Below, one piece after another: positions 51,148-62,400 of a DNA stretch of 64,000 nucleotides. The stretch covers positions 93,340 through 157,339 of the forward strand of contig VYZB01000035.1 of NCBI GenBank assembly GCA_013397455.1. Reading direction: 5' to 3'. This stretch comes from Crotophaga sulcirostris. Its lineage: Eukaryota > Chordata > Aves > Cuculiformes > Crotophagidae. The translations under genes were made by a program, and so were the position numbers. The notes beneath the pieces are model-generated. The model did no database searches. It worked only from the letters and a program-made list of their open reading frames with translations, and had not been told where the DNA came from. Every line of letters starts with the position of its first letter. The first letter of the stretch is position 1.

Positions 51148-51300
51148 CAAAATTCAATGGGAGTCCTTCCACTGACTTTAATGGAAATTAAATGAGAGTT
51201 TTCTTCAGCAAGGTAGTTAAGAGCAGGCCTAGTTTTCAAGCATGTAAGTAATTGACTTCAGAGGGATCCAATACATGTGTAAGTACCTTAGTGAATTGAG
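51148..51300. repeat. Relic of an old amniote interspersed repeat
   Basis: The segment contains CAATGGGAGTCCTTCCACTG (51155-51174), continuing as ACTTTAATGG. Farther on come GTAAGTAATTGACTTCAGAGG (about 51243-51263) and ACATGTGTAAGTACC. This follows a motif order, CAATGGGAGT...ATTGACTTCAATGG...ATGTGTAAGT, that recurs widely in turtle, crocodile and bird genomes. I do not recall the family name with certainty and do not assign one. The copy is strongly diverged. Confidence 0.4.
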
Positions 51301-53465
51301 ACACTGTTGAATGATAGGCTGTCTGTTAGGACTAACTAGGATGTGAAGACCATAAAATCTAATGGAGATGGCAATCTGCAAATAGCAGACTTCAGTCATA
51401 ATTTATTTTGCTAATCATGCTGCATTTGATTTCTGCATTTCAGTGCAGGAAAATTATCCTTAAAACTCTGTCTTCTAGTACTCAGTGTATTGTGAAATGG
51501 TTAATATTCTTTTGACAGAATTAGATATGGTCTTAAACGTCCAAAACTAAAGAGCTTTCAAAACCAAAACACTTACAAATTATACATAACCCAGTCTTTA
51601 TTACACCAAAAAGGTAAAAGCTGAGTTTATGTCTGGTTGTATGAATTGTAAACAAAGTTTGAAAATATATGCTTTGTAAAAAGTTGGTTCGGGGGGAGCA
51701 AAGTGTTGTTTAGTGCCTGGTTTTATGCTGTCCGCACTCATCTCTGTTGTAACTCAACAATGGAATACAGTATCTGTAATTATCTATATAGGCATATTTG
51801 CACTTGTAATTCATTCTTTCACATGCATAACTATTTTTTTTAAAAAAAAGGTAAGAAATAAGCTCTTCATGGCTTTAAATTAAAAATACCAGTTAATATG
51901 ATAAAGCAATTTATAACTGTCAAAAAATTTAAATGTTTTTCTTTTGATTTTGCTTATCTTAAGTTGATTTAAAAGTATCAGCCAGCTGGTAGCCACTAAA
52001 TTTAAGACAGTAAGGGTGATTTTGGTTTTCTGTATTTAAAAATTGTTTTTCTTGGGAATATTTACACTTGTTGATTTTAAGTGTTGGGACAAGAGATCTT
52101 TCTCTTACCCTGTTATTCTCTTGCTGGCCAGAGTTTTTTGACATTTTGTCATAGCTGGGAAGCCTTCAGCTAAGAGAAATCAACCATTTCTATTTTATCT
52201 CTTTTTCTCTCTGTCAGGATGTGCTGGTGTGTTAGTTTGAATGCCCTGATTGTGTTTGTGCCTCGTTCCTGTATTAGCACAACTCTGAAGCTGTTCTAAA
52301 ATGCATAATATTGTAGTGTTTGTTACAGAAATTCAAATACTAGAAACTCAGTAGTTTCTGGTTTTGCAACAGTTTAATTCAATAACAGCAGCATAAAACT
52401 TGAAGAACATAGCAGTGATGCAAGCCTTCCTCATAAATAAGTTTGTAAGAAATAGATGCTAAGTAAAGGGGATGGGTGTCTTCATCCATTGTTTATTCAG
52501 TTTAAAGTAAAAATCTCTAACTTTCATGGGCAATTATTAACTGTAGGTGATGTCAATTTCTGAGAGTTATTTCACAAAAAGCCTGAAATTAACATGTTTT
52601 TGGTAGGTCCTATTTAATAGCAGTTTTATATTGTTTACTAACTGTCTGGGCATTTGAGTAGACACTATAACAATAATCTGATTTGAGCTTCTTTACTTGC
52701 GCTAACTGCGAGTGATAAAAGATAATGACTTGGAAGTGAAAATATACAACTCACATGGGTAGCACAAGCAATTATTTTAGCTAGCCATGCCATTCTTTGT
52801 ATTCTGAGGCTTCGTGCTCAAAAGAGGAATAAACCCTCAAAATCTCATACTCTACAAAGAACCTGATATATGGTCTGAGAGTGTTTGCTTGGCTTTGTAC
52901 AGTCTACATGTCCAAATCTGCATGAGCAAAAAAAAGATAAAAGCTTTTTTCTCCTGAGCATTTTTTGTTCATAGAGACTAATAGCCAATTAAGAAAAAAA
53001 GGAAATATTTGATAGCTGAAATCAGTAATATTATCTGTCCCAAGTCTATTTGACATTTAATACGTTTTTTCTCTTCAGCAATTTTACTGTAAGGGGAAAT
53101 TTATAAACATTTTTTAAAAAGGGATTGAGCTGTTTCCATCTTGCACAGTTTGTTTTTGTTGGTTTTTTTTTTGACTTAGATGATGTTTTATCATTACAGC
53201 AGTGGCATTTATTTATGTACATAGATGCTCCATAAAGAAGATTCATTTGTACAGTAAGAGCTTTATTAAGATTGATAATGACCTCCTGAAGAATTATTAT
53301 TATTTCAAATAATTTAAGGCTGTCGAATTGTTGGATTCTTCTTCACAGTAAGATGAGTAAAAAGGAGGGGAGGGCAGTTACATGGTTTTGTAGGTGCTTG
53401 TATTTTGGTACATTAATGCAGGATTATCGAATAGCTTTGTGAATTCAGTAAGGATACCTAAGCTG

Positions 53466-54936
53466 TCAGAAATGTATTTGAAAAGTCGTGGCAGTCAGGG
53501 GAAGTCCCTTGTGACTGGAAGAAGGGCAACATTGTGCCCATTTTTAGAAAGGGTAGAAAGGAGGACCCTGAGAACCACCGATTCGTCAACCTCACCTCTG
53601 TACCCCGGAAGATCATGGAACAGGTCCTCCCAGAAGCCATGCTAAAGCACATGGAGAACAGGGAGGTGATTTGAGACAGCCAAAATGGTTTCACCAAGGG
53701 CAAGTCCTGTCTGACCAACCTGGTGATTTTCTATGATGGGGTGACCGCATTAGTGGACATGGAAAAAGCAATGAGTGTAATCTATCTGGACTTCTGTAAA
53801 GCCTTTGACCTGGTCCCCCACAACATCCTTCTCTCTAAATTGGAGAGATATGGATTTGATGGGTGGACTGTTTGATGGATAAAGAATCAGTTGAATGGCT
53901 GCATTCAGAGAGTAGTGGTCAATGGCTCCATGTCCCGATGGAGATCTGTGACACGTGGTGTCCCTCACGGATCTGTACTGGGACCAGTGCTGTTTAATAT
54001 TTTCAGTAATGATATAAATAGTGTGATTGAGTGCACCCTCAGCAAGTTTGTGGATGACACCAAGCTGAGTGGGGCAGTGGTCACACCAGAAGGACAGGGT
54101 GTCATCCTAAGGGACCAGGACGAGCTGGAGAAGTGGGCCTGTGTGAACCTCATGAGGTTCAACAAAGGCAAGTGCAAAGTCCTACACCTGGCTTGAGGCA
54201 ATCCCTGGTATCAATACAGAAGGAGGGATAATGTGATTGAGAGCAGCCCTGCAGGGAAGGACTTGGGGCTGATGATGGATGAGAAACTCGACATGAGCCG
54301 GCAATATGTGCTCACAGCCCAGGCGGCCAACCTTGTCCTGGGCTACATGAAAAGAAGCGTGACCAGCAGGTCAAGGGAGGTGATTCTTCCCCTCTATTCC
54401 ACTCTCATGAGATCCCGCCTGGAGTATTGTGCCCAGTTCTGGAATCCCCAAAATAAGAAAGATATGGAACTGTTGGAGCAGTTCCAGAGGAGGGCTACAA
54501 AGATGACCAAAGGGCTGGAGTGCCTCTGCTATGAGGACAGGCTGGTATAATTGGGCTTGTTCAACCTGGAGAAGAGAAGACTTCAGGGGGACTTCATAGC
54601 CGCCTTCCAGTACCTGAAGGGGGCCTACAAGAAAGCTGGGGAGAGACTTTTTACGAAGGCTTGTAGTGGTAGGACGAGGGGGAATGTCTTTAAGCTGGAA
54701 GGGGGGATATTTAGATTAGGCATTAGGAAGAAATTCTTCCCGCTGAGCGCAGTGAGACACTGGCACAGGTTGCCCAGGGAGTTGTGGGTGCCCCCTCCCT
54801 GGAGGTGTTCAAGGCCAGGTTGGATGGGGTCTTCAGCAGCCTGGTCTAGTGCGTCTAGTCCCTACCCATGGCAGGGGGATTGGAACTGGATGATCTTTAG
54901 GGTCCCTTCTAACCCAAACCATTCTATGAAATCTAA
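53466..54936 (+). mobile_element. CR1 LINE, 5'-truncated, nearly frame-intact reverse transcriptase
   Basis: A sense-orientation CR1 of about 1.47 kb that starts inside the reverse-transcriptase domain and runs to the 3' end. The 3' UTR carries the CCCATGGCAGGGGGATTGGA motif (54867-54886), then GGTCCCTTCTAACCCAAACC and the octamer ATTCTATG (54921-54928). It belongs to the same tail group as the copies at 4.9 kb and 59 kb, but it is much less decayed than the 4.9 kb copy. No poly(A) tail is present, as expected for CR1, which ends in short octamer repeats. Confidence 0.96.
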
Positions 54937-54961
54937 CTTTTATGCGCCAATAATGATGTAA
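53466..54961 (+). pseudogene. CR1 ORF2 reverse transcriptase, four stops and one frameshift
   Basis: From 53477 to about 54780 a single reading frame encodes CR1 ORF2 from the reverse-transcriptase fingers to near the C-terminus. Readable motifs are [36 protein letters not shown], motif [18 protein letters not shown], motif [15 protein letters not shown] (His where Gln is usual), motif [11 protein letters not shown] with both catalytic Asp residues intact, [33 protein letters not shown] and LEKRRLQGDFIAAFQYLKGA. In-frame stops lie at 53672-53674 (TGA), 53873-53875 (TGA), 54194-54196 (TGA) and 54548-54550 (TAA). A one-base loss near 54780 shifts the frame just after HWHRLPRE, and the shifted frame closes at 54961 in host sequence. 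The endonuclease and ORF1 are absent, so the copy is dead. Confidence 0.92.
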
Positions 54962-56421
54962 ACTCATGAACCATGAGTAACTACTGAAAGTTTTGGGTTT
55001 TAGTTAAATAGATTCTCTGAATCACTGCAAATCTTTACATAACCAGTAGTCATAATAAGTATTTTTGATGACCCAGTGTGCTAAACAGGAAAAATAAATG
55101 TCAGTAATTGATGATATTTTGTAATGGTTGAATAATTACATTAGACTGCTCCTGAGATATTAATTAAAAAAAATGCAAGTCACTTTTCAAAGCAAAAGCT
55201 TTGAAATAGTAACCATTGGATTAGAATTAATATCTATAGTGGGTGAAAACCAAAATCTGCTCATTTTGAAGTCTGTAACTCTGCAGGCATCTTCATGTTT
55301 TCTGGTATTACTGTTCAATGTCATTTTTTTATAGCTAATGACTGGCAAAAAAAATAAGCCATGTTTTTACTGAGTTCCCTTTCCTTTCAACTGGTTAATA
55401 CACGGTAAATACAAAACTGAGCTGAGCTATTTATCATATACTTTTGCCAGCTAAAACAGTGAGTGTACTTATTTAAGTACCTCCATATAGCATGTCACTG
55501 GCATTTAAGGTATTCATTAAGTCATGATAAACAACTGTTTCTATCTGTGATGTATGGAAAATCACTACTTTCAAAATATTTTTTATATCACAAAAAATTA
55601 TGTTACATGAAGTCTTCCTTTGGTTGAGTGATAATCCAGAGAAAACCATTAAATGGCTTTTTTTTGTTAGCAGATTTTTTTTGTTTCAAAAAGCAATTGC
55701 AACTTATCATGGTGAAAAAAAAATAGAATTGCTAACAGAATAAACATACCAGCAGACACAAAATGCATAGGCTCTGACCTGTAATATTCTGGAAGCAGGG
55801 AGGTTATAGGAGACTAAGGGTCGCCACACATTTCTTCTGTTCTTACGCTGTTCTCTCAGCATCAGTCTCTCATGCCACTGTCCAAACAGATATAACAAGA
55901 TAGGCAGACCTTGGTCTAGTTATAGTATAATTGTGCCTAGTAATGCCTTATTTAATATAGGCCTGAAGAAAATCTTGGAGAAGTTATTGGAAAGGTCATT
56001 GTGGAAAAAGAAAATTACACCCTCTCCTCTTAATGTTCTACAGAGGTCATCATCTTTGGCGGAGTTTTGTTTTACAGTTGAGTGCTTCTTAACATGAAAC
56101 TTCCTTGAAATCCCTCCCTGAAGTATCTATCATCTCCATTAGCTTCTGTGGATTCTGCAAATATTCTTCAGCTCCTATCCCCTTATTAGACTATAATTAC
56201 TAAGTTAGAAATTACAAAACTTAAAATGTATCTTCTGCCCTGTGCATAGGTTTAAATGTGTCTACTGCTGTTTACCTATGAACCTAGAATTCCCTAGTCA
56301 CCTTCTTCTATACGTACAAGGACATGATGAACTTTGTTCTAGTATTCACCATTCTCAGTCATCCCCCAAAATTCCACCAATCTTAAATTAGATTTCTAAT
56401 CCTGCCTCTCCTCAGGTTTTC
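54937..56421. other. Unique AT-rich noncoding DNA
   Basis: Nothing was recognised. T-rich and A-rich runs are frequent and there is no notable open frame. The section lies between a plus-strand CR1 and the minus-strand open frame at 56422-57045. Confidence 0.6.
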
Positions 56422-57045
56422 TTACACGATCAAAATGGTTTTTAATTGGTTAAATTTTGCATTGCAAAGGACCTCTGCTGTTGCCTCTTGCTGGCTGAAA
56501 AAGAAAATGCACTCAGCTAAATCTTTGTAATTATAATGTTTAAGTAATTCATATAAATAATCAATTAATTGGAAATTCTGGCTTTGGTCCTGAAAATAGA
56601 GATTTCTTTTCAGATACGCACCTTTTGTTTGCTGTGCTTCAATGATTGCTCTCCTGTTGCAAAACATTTTTTCATCTTGGGATAGTAAAAAAGACTCAGT
56701 GCTTCTGTTTAATTTTCTATCCAGTGTAAATGATTTTAAGCATCTTCTTTTGATTCTGTTACTTGTGTGTATTAACGCTGAGTTGAGTTGAGAGCCTGGA
56801 GACAAGACATTTGCATCCTTCCTGTCTTTGCAACTTTTGACAAAGAGATTTACGTGTTCACTTCTAAATGACTTTTTTTGATAAAGCAAGAGTGACCAAT
56901 ATTTTGTTTCTGTTTGGATTTTGAAGGACAGATCCTCATGCATATATAGCATTACCTGATGGCTTTGAGAGACACAGAATGGCCATGGTACTGTTTCCCC
57001 CTGAACTAATGCTCCACAGGAGCAATGGATAGAACACATGCCCAT
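56422..57045 (-). CDS. Unrecognised 207-codon open frame, candidate exon
   Basis: This is the longest open frame in the window outside CR1. It encodes a polar, Ser/Lys/Gln-rich sequence starting MGMCSIHCSCGALVQGET and ending QLKTILIV. A more structured-looking C-terminal half includes QNFQLIDYLYELLKHYNYKD and LAECIFFFSQQEATAEVLC. No signal peptide, membrane segment or catalytic motif is evident, and I do not recognise the family. Plausible splice sites frame it. A TTCAG acceptor at 57001-57005 would start an exon at 57000 in phase 0, and a GTAAGA donor beginning at 56425 would end it just before the stop, giving about 575 bases. Codons look coding-like (frequent GNN and ANN first positions, no simple repeats). 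An in-frame TAG lies three codons upstream of the ATG. It could still be a chance frame; nothing downstream looks like a poly(A) site or tail. Confidence 0.3.
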   Translation of the reverse strand: MGMCSIHCSCGALVQGETVPWPFCVSQSHQVMLYMHEDLSFKIQTETKYWSLLLYQKKSFRSEHVNLFVKSCKDRKDANVLSPGSQLNSALIHTSNRIKRRCLKSFTLDRKLNRSTESFLLSQDEKMFCNRRAIIEAQQTKGAYLKRNLYFQDQSQNFQLIDYLYELLKHYNYKDLAECIFFFSQQEATAEVLCNAKFNQLKTILIV

Positions 57046-58996
57046 TCTGTCCTAGAGGACTCTTGGAGCTCCTGGTTAGTGAGCCTTAAGGAAAGGAAAG
57101 AGTATTAATAGGGCCAGAGCTATAACAGTTAAGCCCTCTGCATTTTTTGTAGGCCTGATGATAGTGAACAGTGTAAGCACTACCTGAAAAATATTCCGCT
57201 CTTCTACCCAAGTTAACCACAGCTTTATGCCAAGCCCCTGGTCCCCAGAGGACAGTGATATTTTACAAGCAGACTTCCTTTCATTTCCTCTGGGGTGCTG
57301 AACGTTTTGCTCTAATTAGGGAACAGAAGCTTAACTCAAACCAGTAAAACACTTTATTGATGCATGGTTTTATATATGTTTTGTCAGTATTCGATCAAAA
57401 CTTACATAGTTGGGAATGCATGAGGATCTTGTTTCACCAGGTAGTATATAAACATGGTATGAAACTATTGCCATTGCTGAAAGATGTTATAAGACAAGAC
57501 ATGGCAGGTTGCTACAAACAGATGGGGAAGTGGGTTGAAACAAGGAGAGAGAGCTGCTCAGCTGAAGAGGCAGCATTACCAGCCTACCAGTGACTTAATC
57601 ACTGTCAGGAAGTGGAAAGTTTCAAGGAGGGATTTAAAGGAGGTTAAAGAGGAGTTTCTGTGAAAGCTTACAGGGAACTCCTATTAGATATTAGAGGCAA
57701 CTTTGAAGACTTTGTATGTTTGAAAATACAACTGCTAGCAGTGCAAGTTTCATAATTTGATCAGGGACAGAAACTGTAACAAATGAAAAAATATATAGGA
57801 AGATAAAAGTCTATACAGTGCTTTGGCAATCGAATGAAGACCAATCAATTAACGCTTATGCTTAAACAGGCTACACAGTGGTTGTGCAATCAATGCTGTA
57901 CCCTGGGAAAGCGATCCTTCGAAAACCAGTAGATATTTGAAGAATGCAAATGGCTTTGTTAAACTGAGACTTTAGTGCCTTGATGGGTAGCTCTTTATTG
58001 TTGTGAAAAGGGTGTCTGCTAAAGCATGTGTGAAATTTAGAAAAAAATATGCTTACATTTTTTCTTTTACAAGTTCAAATAATTGTTTCTATTTCTGTTA
58101 CTTTCAAATGAAACATCAGTTATTTTCCTGTGCTACTTAAAAACATTAAATTAATGTATTTAGTTTTTTCCCTCATAGTTGTACTCCATTATGACTAAGG
58201 CTATAACAGAGACTTCCTTATCATTCAGCTGTTCCTAAAAGATCAACATGAATACCTTACAGAGCTGTTTTCCACATACTTTACAGGAGAAGTTGTTTTC
58301 TGGCATAACACTTTCCATTTATCATGCCTTTCTGATTGAGGTAAACAATTTGTATGGAATTTAGCAAATTGTTTTCAGTAAATAGATTTGAAAAAATGAA
58401 ATCATCAAAATAAAAACTTCTCATTTCTAGAGTATAGTACTCCCATTCTCATCTGAAAATACCTTTTTTTTTCCTGGTTAGTCTTTATTTCTCAAATATT
58501 AAAAATTGAGTTTCAAATTAAATAAAATGAAATATTTTCCTGAACTGAAGCATCTTTTCTTTTTTGAAAAATTCTAATATTTTTTTATCATACATTTTCA
58601 TCAGTTCTAATAGTGATGCCTTTTTTTATTTTCAATTTTTTTTGTAAAATAGAGTATTGGTCTGTCAAAAGTTATATTGTGATGGTGGCTCAAATTTTCA
58701 TTGGATGAAGAATTGCTGTGTATATTGTCTAGATTCCTACTGTGTCAAATATCTTTGGATACTACACATTAGGGCAGATGATTATAGTCGTTGTCTAACT
58801 TTCATATGCTTCCTTAGCCTAAGCTTTATATATAGTTACTGGATTTTGGGTGACCTAGAGGTTGTATAAAGCAATGAAAAGCACTCATATATCAACTATT
58901 CAGCTTGTCTGTCTATCATGAGAAGTCTTATGGTACCCCCAACAATAAGAGTGCTTCATAGTTTTTAATCATTAATTCACCGCCACATGGAAAACG
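57046..58996. other. Unique AT-rich noncoding DNA
   Basis: No gene was recognised. A 78-codon plus-strand frame at 57357-57593 (ending AEEAALPAYQ) and a 70-codon frame at 58657-58869 have no visible domain. The AATAAA on the minus strand near 57352-57357 is not positioned to serve the open frame at 56422-57045. Confidence 0.55.
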
Positions 58997-59492
58997 TAGA
59001 ATCATAGAAGCATAGAATGGTTTGGGTTGGAAGGGACCTTAGAGATCATCCAGTTCCAACCATGGGCAGGGACACCTTCTGCTAGATCAGGCTGCTCAAA
59101 GCCTCATCCAGCCGGGCCTTGAACACCTCCAGGGGTGGGACACCCACAGCTTCTCTAGGCAGCCTGTGCCAGTGCCTCACTACCTTCACAGTAAAAAATT
59201 TCTTATTAATATTTATCCTAAATTCCACCTCTGTCAGTTTAAAACCGTTACTGTTCACCCTACTGCTCAGTTCCCTGATAAAGAGCCCCTCCCCAGCTTT
59301 CCTGTAGGTCACCTTTAAGTACTGGAAAGCTTCTATAAGGTTTCCCCAGAGCCTTCTCTTTTCTAGGCTGAACAAGCCCAACTCTCTCAGCCAGTTGTAG
59401 TATGAGAGGTGTTCTAGCACTCTGACCATCTTCATGGCCCTCCCCTGGACTCGCTCCAACAGGTCCATGTCTTTCCTGTGTTGAGGACTCAG
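58997..59492 (-). mobile_element. CR1 LINE 3' fragment, minus strand
   Basis: On the minus strand this runs from the CCTCAACACAGGAAAGACAT segment at its 5' truncation (about 59492) through the ORF2 C-terminus and the 3' UTR. The UTR has the CCATGGTTGGAACTGGATGA motif and GGTCCCTTCCAACCCAAACC. It ends in octamer-like repeats ATTCTATG, CTTCTATG and ATTCTA at the low-coordinate end (58997-59020). Relative to related copies, the UTR between the stop codon and the terminal motif keeps the CTGATCTAG and GTGTCCCTGCCCATGG signature. An imperfect short palindrome (59491-59511) straddles the 5' truncation point. Same tail group as the copies at 4.9 and 53.5-54.9 kb. Confidence 0.95.
59082..59468 (-). 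pseudogene. CR1 ORF2 C-terminal region, uninterrupted 128 codons
   Basis: This frame encodes the extreme C-terminus of CR1 ORF2 without stop or frameshift. It starts MDLLERVQGRAMKMVRVLEH, then LRELGLFSLEKRRLWGNLIE, AFQYLKVTYRKAGEGLF, INKKFFTVKVVRHWHRLPRE, and ends FKARLDEALSSLI at what looks like the native stop. The function of this region is poorly defined; it lies beyond the reverse-transcriptase palm and thumb. The element is 5'-truncated, so no catalytic domain is present and the frame is a relic, not a gene. Confidence 0.9.
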
Positions 59493-62400
59493 GAATATTA
59501 TATATATTCCTGAATATACATCTATATATTAGCGAACACTGTCAGTAGAAAAAGTGTAAATTTATTACAGGACTACTTTTGTAAGCATGAAAGGTATTTT
59601 AAAAAACTCTGTCAATGATCCACAAATCTATTTTTATAGAACTAAGAGATTTTGTAAAATGGTGTGACAAAAACTGAGGCAGTGTAGGCTTAAGTACTAC
59701 TGTTCATGTATAGCCCACACACTACTAATAAATGCGCAAAAAAGTGTTTTACTCGTGATGCAAGTCCACCTCACAACTCTGCAACAAAATAGGCACTGCT
59801 CTCCTTTATTTTTAAAGCATCCACATTAATTCCATATTATTCTCTTGAGCTGAATACTGAATTGCTGCAAAAGCTCTTTTCAATTGTGGTGTTGCCCTCT
59901 TTGCTATTTTTTGCTATCTGTGAAGATGGTTCTGCATCTCCTGAGCAGTGCATATGTGTAGAGCTGATGGAGTGGGAATAAGGAGTGCCATATCTGATTC
60001 ATTAGTTGCAATTACTTATCATTATTCATTATTTATTTTGATTTATAATGGATAAAAAGAACCTACCCAGGGCCGTTTTAGCATAAATGATAAATGGAGT
60101 CTCATAAAACCATTAAACTGGCAACTACTGCTTGTCGCTTAAGTGGACAATAATTAATGTAAGATTGGGAAAATTCCAGCCAGTGCTTGCCTCAGTCTTT
60201 TTTTTTGCTACTCTAATTACAAAATCTGGCCAATCTTCCCAAAGCTAAGAAACCTCTGGAAAATTTTTAGCAAATTATGAAGAAACAAATTAAGGCCTCA
60301 CTTTTCTCCTCACAGTCAAGAAAACTTATTTTTTAATATTAGCAGTCAATTCAGTCCACAGTCTGCAGGAAACTAAAAATCTGTCTTGGAAAGTTTTGAA
60401 TGAAAAGTACTTTTGTTCTTGCTAAGGGTATCTGTCAGAAGATACAGCTCTTCTATGAGCTGGAAATGATCTTTAGTGATACTTACATACTACAGCTACA
60501 TTTTTAATAACTTAGATTCCCCACCAAAACCAGGAAAGGATATCAACTGCTAGAATGTCAGGACATTCTTAAATCCAATAATGTTGTATAACAATTCAGT
60601 GTTTTCTAAAGCAGTTGTATGGAAAAGTACAATATATACACATATTTTTAAATAACTTTATTTCAGAATTATACTGGAAAGAGAAAGCATGTCCAAAATA
60701 CTGTTCAAATACTTTCACTGGTTCTATTGCTGTTGAGCATTTAGGTGCTATAGTATTTTGATTTCTATTAACTTTGCTGTGTTTTATAAAAGAAAATCGT
60801 TGTACCTAGGAAAACCTTGCAAATATAAACATAATCAAACATAATTGGGCTTGCCATCACTAAGAAAGCAATTCTAAATATCTTTCATTCAAAGATAAAA
60901 AGTTTAATTTACCTATCATTTTATGAGTATTGTTTCTCTCTAAGACACAAGAATTTCTTGAAAAGGGCTACCTGCATGCCCTGTGACAGGCATATTCTTA
61001 TGATATGCTTAAAGGAAATTAGCTGTCTAATGTTGATTGCAGTGATTTGCAAGCACAGTAATTCTCTGTATTGTGACTCTCGGTATATATAAATGTGAAG
61101 TTGGATCCGTGGCATACAGACTCCAGTGAAGCCAAGCGTTATTACTTTGTGGAATCATGAGAGCTGAAGCTCTTCATGCTTGTGCCTTTAAGAGAAATGA
61201 AATCTAGTGACCAGTTGCATGCAGGACATTTGTTTAGTAAGATGGAGTTGGTATAGATGTAGGTAACCAGGAGTATGGATGTTTTTGATGAGTAAGCCTT
61301 GGTAGGGACAATATATTCCTTGGTGCCTCTCTGAGCCTTTCTATTGTCCAATGGGATCTTTGAATGAGAACAGCAATGATGATCTTCAACTTGTGGGAAC
61401 ACCATGTGTCCTTCTATCTTGGCAGTAAAAGAACAAATAATGGTGTCTCGTTAATCAGAATTATCTGTCAATGTATAGACATCACCTAGATAACAGGCTA
61501 TTGAAAGGATTCTTCTCTGCCATGCAGGAAGGAAGTATGTCTGAAGAATGCTAGTGAATATATGTAGGTATATTAATAGTTGTTCTATGAACTGTAGAGC
61601 TACTACGTTCCTACAGACTTTTGTCTTTAATCTCTCAGATCTGTCTTCCATGGTAATAACATCTGTTCCTTCCTGGGTCTGTCTGTGACACCCCTGCACA
61701 TAAAGAACTTTGTCATTAGTCTGCAGCTAGATATGTGCAGATTGCCTGGGCCAGCTGCCTTCAGATGGGGTGTGTAGCTGTTAGATTCTGCCTACCTTTC
61801 TCTCTGGAAATTGTACCTCAGGATGTAACTGCATCCACAGTTATCTGTTAACCTCACCTTTTTCTTCTCTCCAATTTTTTAAGATCTCTTTGGAAATAAA
61901 GTTCTCTTTGAACTTTCTACCATTTTGCTAAATCTACCTGAAACTGACCCACAGATTCAAAAGTTACTTGAGGCATGGCAGGAAGAGGCAAGAAGATAGC
62001 ATAAGCCTTCTAGTCCTCGACTTTTTAAAATTAAACTATTTCTTAAAAATCTAACTTTAAATATATATCTGAAATATCTTAAACTTAGATGATAAAGTTT
62101 GGTAATATTTAAAATCAATAAAAAGAAAATAATCTGTATTCAGTATATTCACAAATATGTTTAAGATCCAGTGTATACTGTTTAGTCTGCAGTCTTCACC
62201 ATATTAATCCTAAGAGCAAATTTATGAAGCTCACTTTCCCAACAGGAATAGCACAATATTTGAATATTTTTTTTTCAAGCAATGTCTTGCTTATATGTTT
62301 TTATTACCATTTATTGACCAATATACAGATCTTAATTAACATGTGCAATGCCAAGATTGGCACAGATTTCATGTAAAACTGAGAACAAGCGTTGGTGACT

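Larger units (their letters stand above)
46779..53465. other. Unique AT-rich noncoding DNA
   Basis: No gene was recognised. Embedded features are an enhancer-like stretch (49640-49880), a CpG-containing segment with a 37-codon open frame (51062-51175) and an old amniote repeat relic (51148-51300). Other open frames are short and unremarkable. Confidence 0.6.

Noticed and set aside
61142..61699. Two neighbouring minus-strand frames (87 and 82 codons) as exons of one gene
   Set aside because: Neither shows a domain, their junctions do not offer a convincing splice pair, and such lengths are common by chance here.
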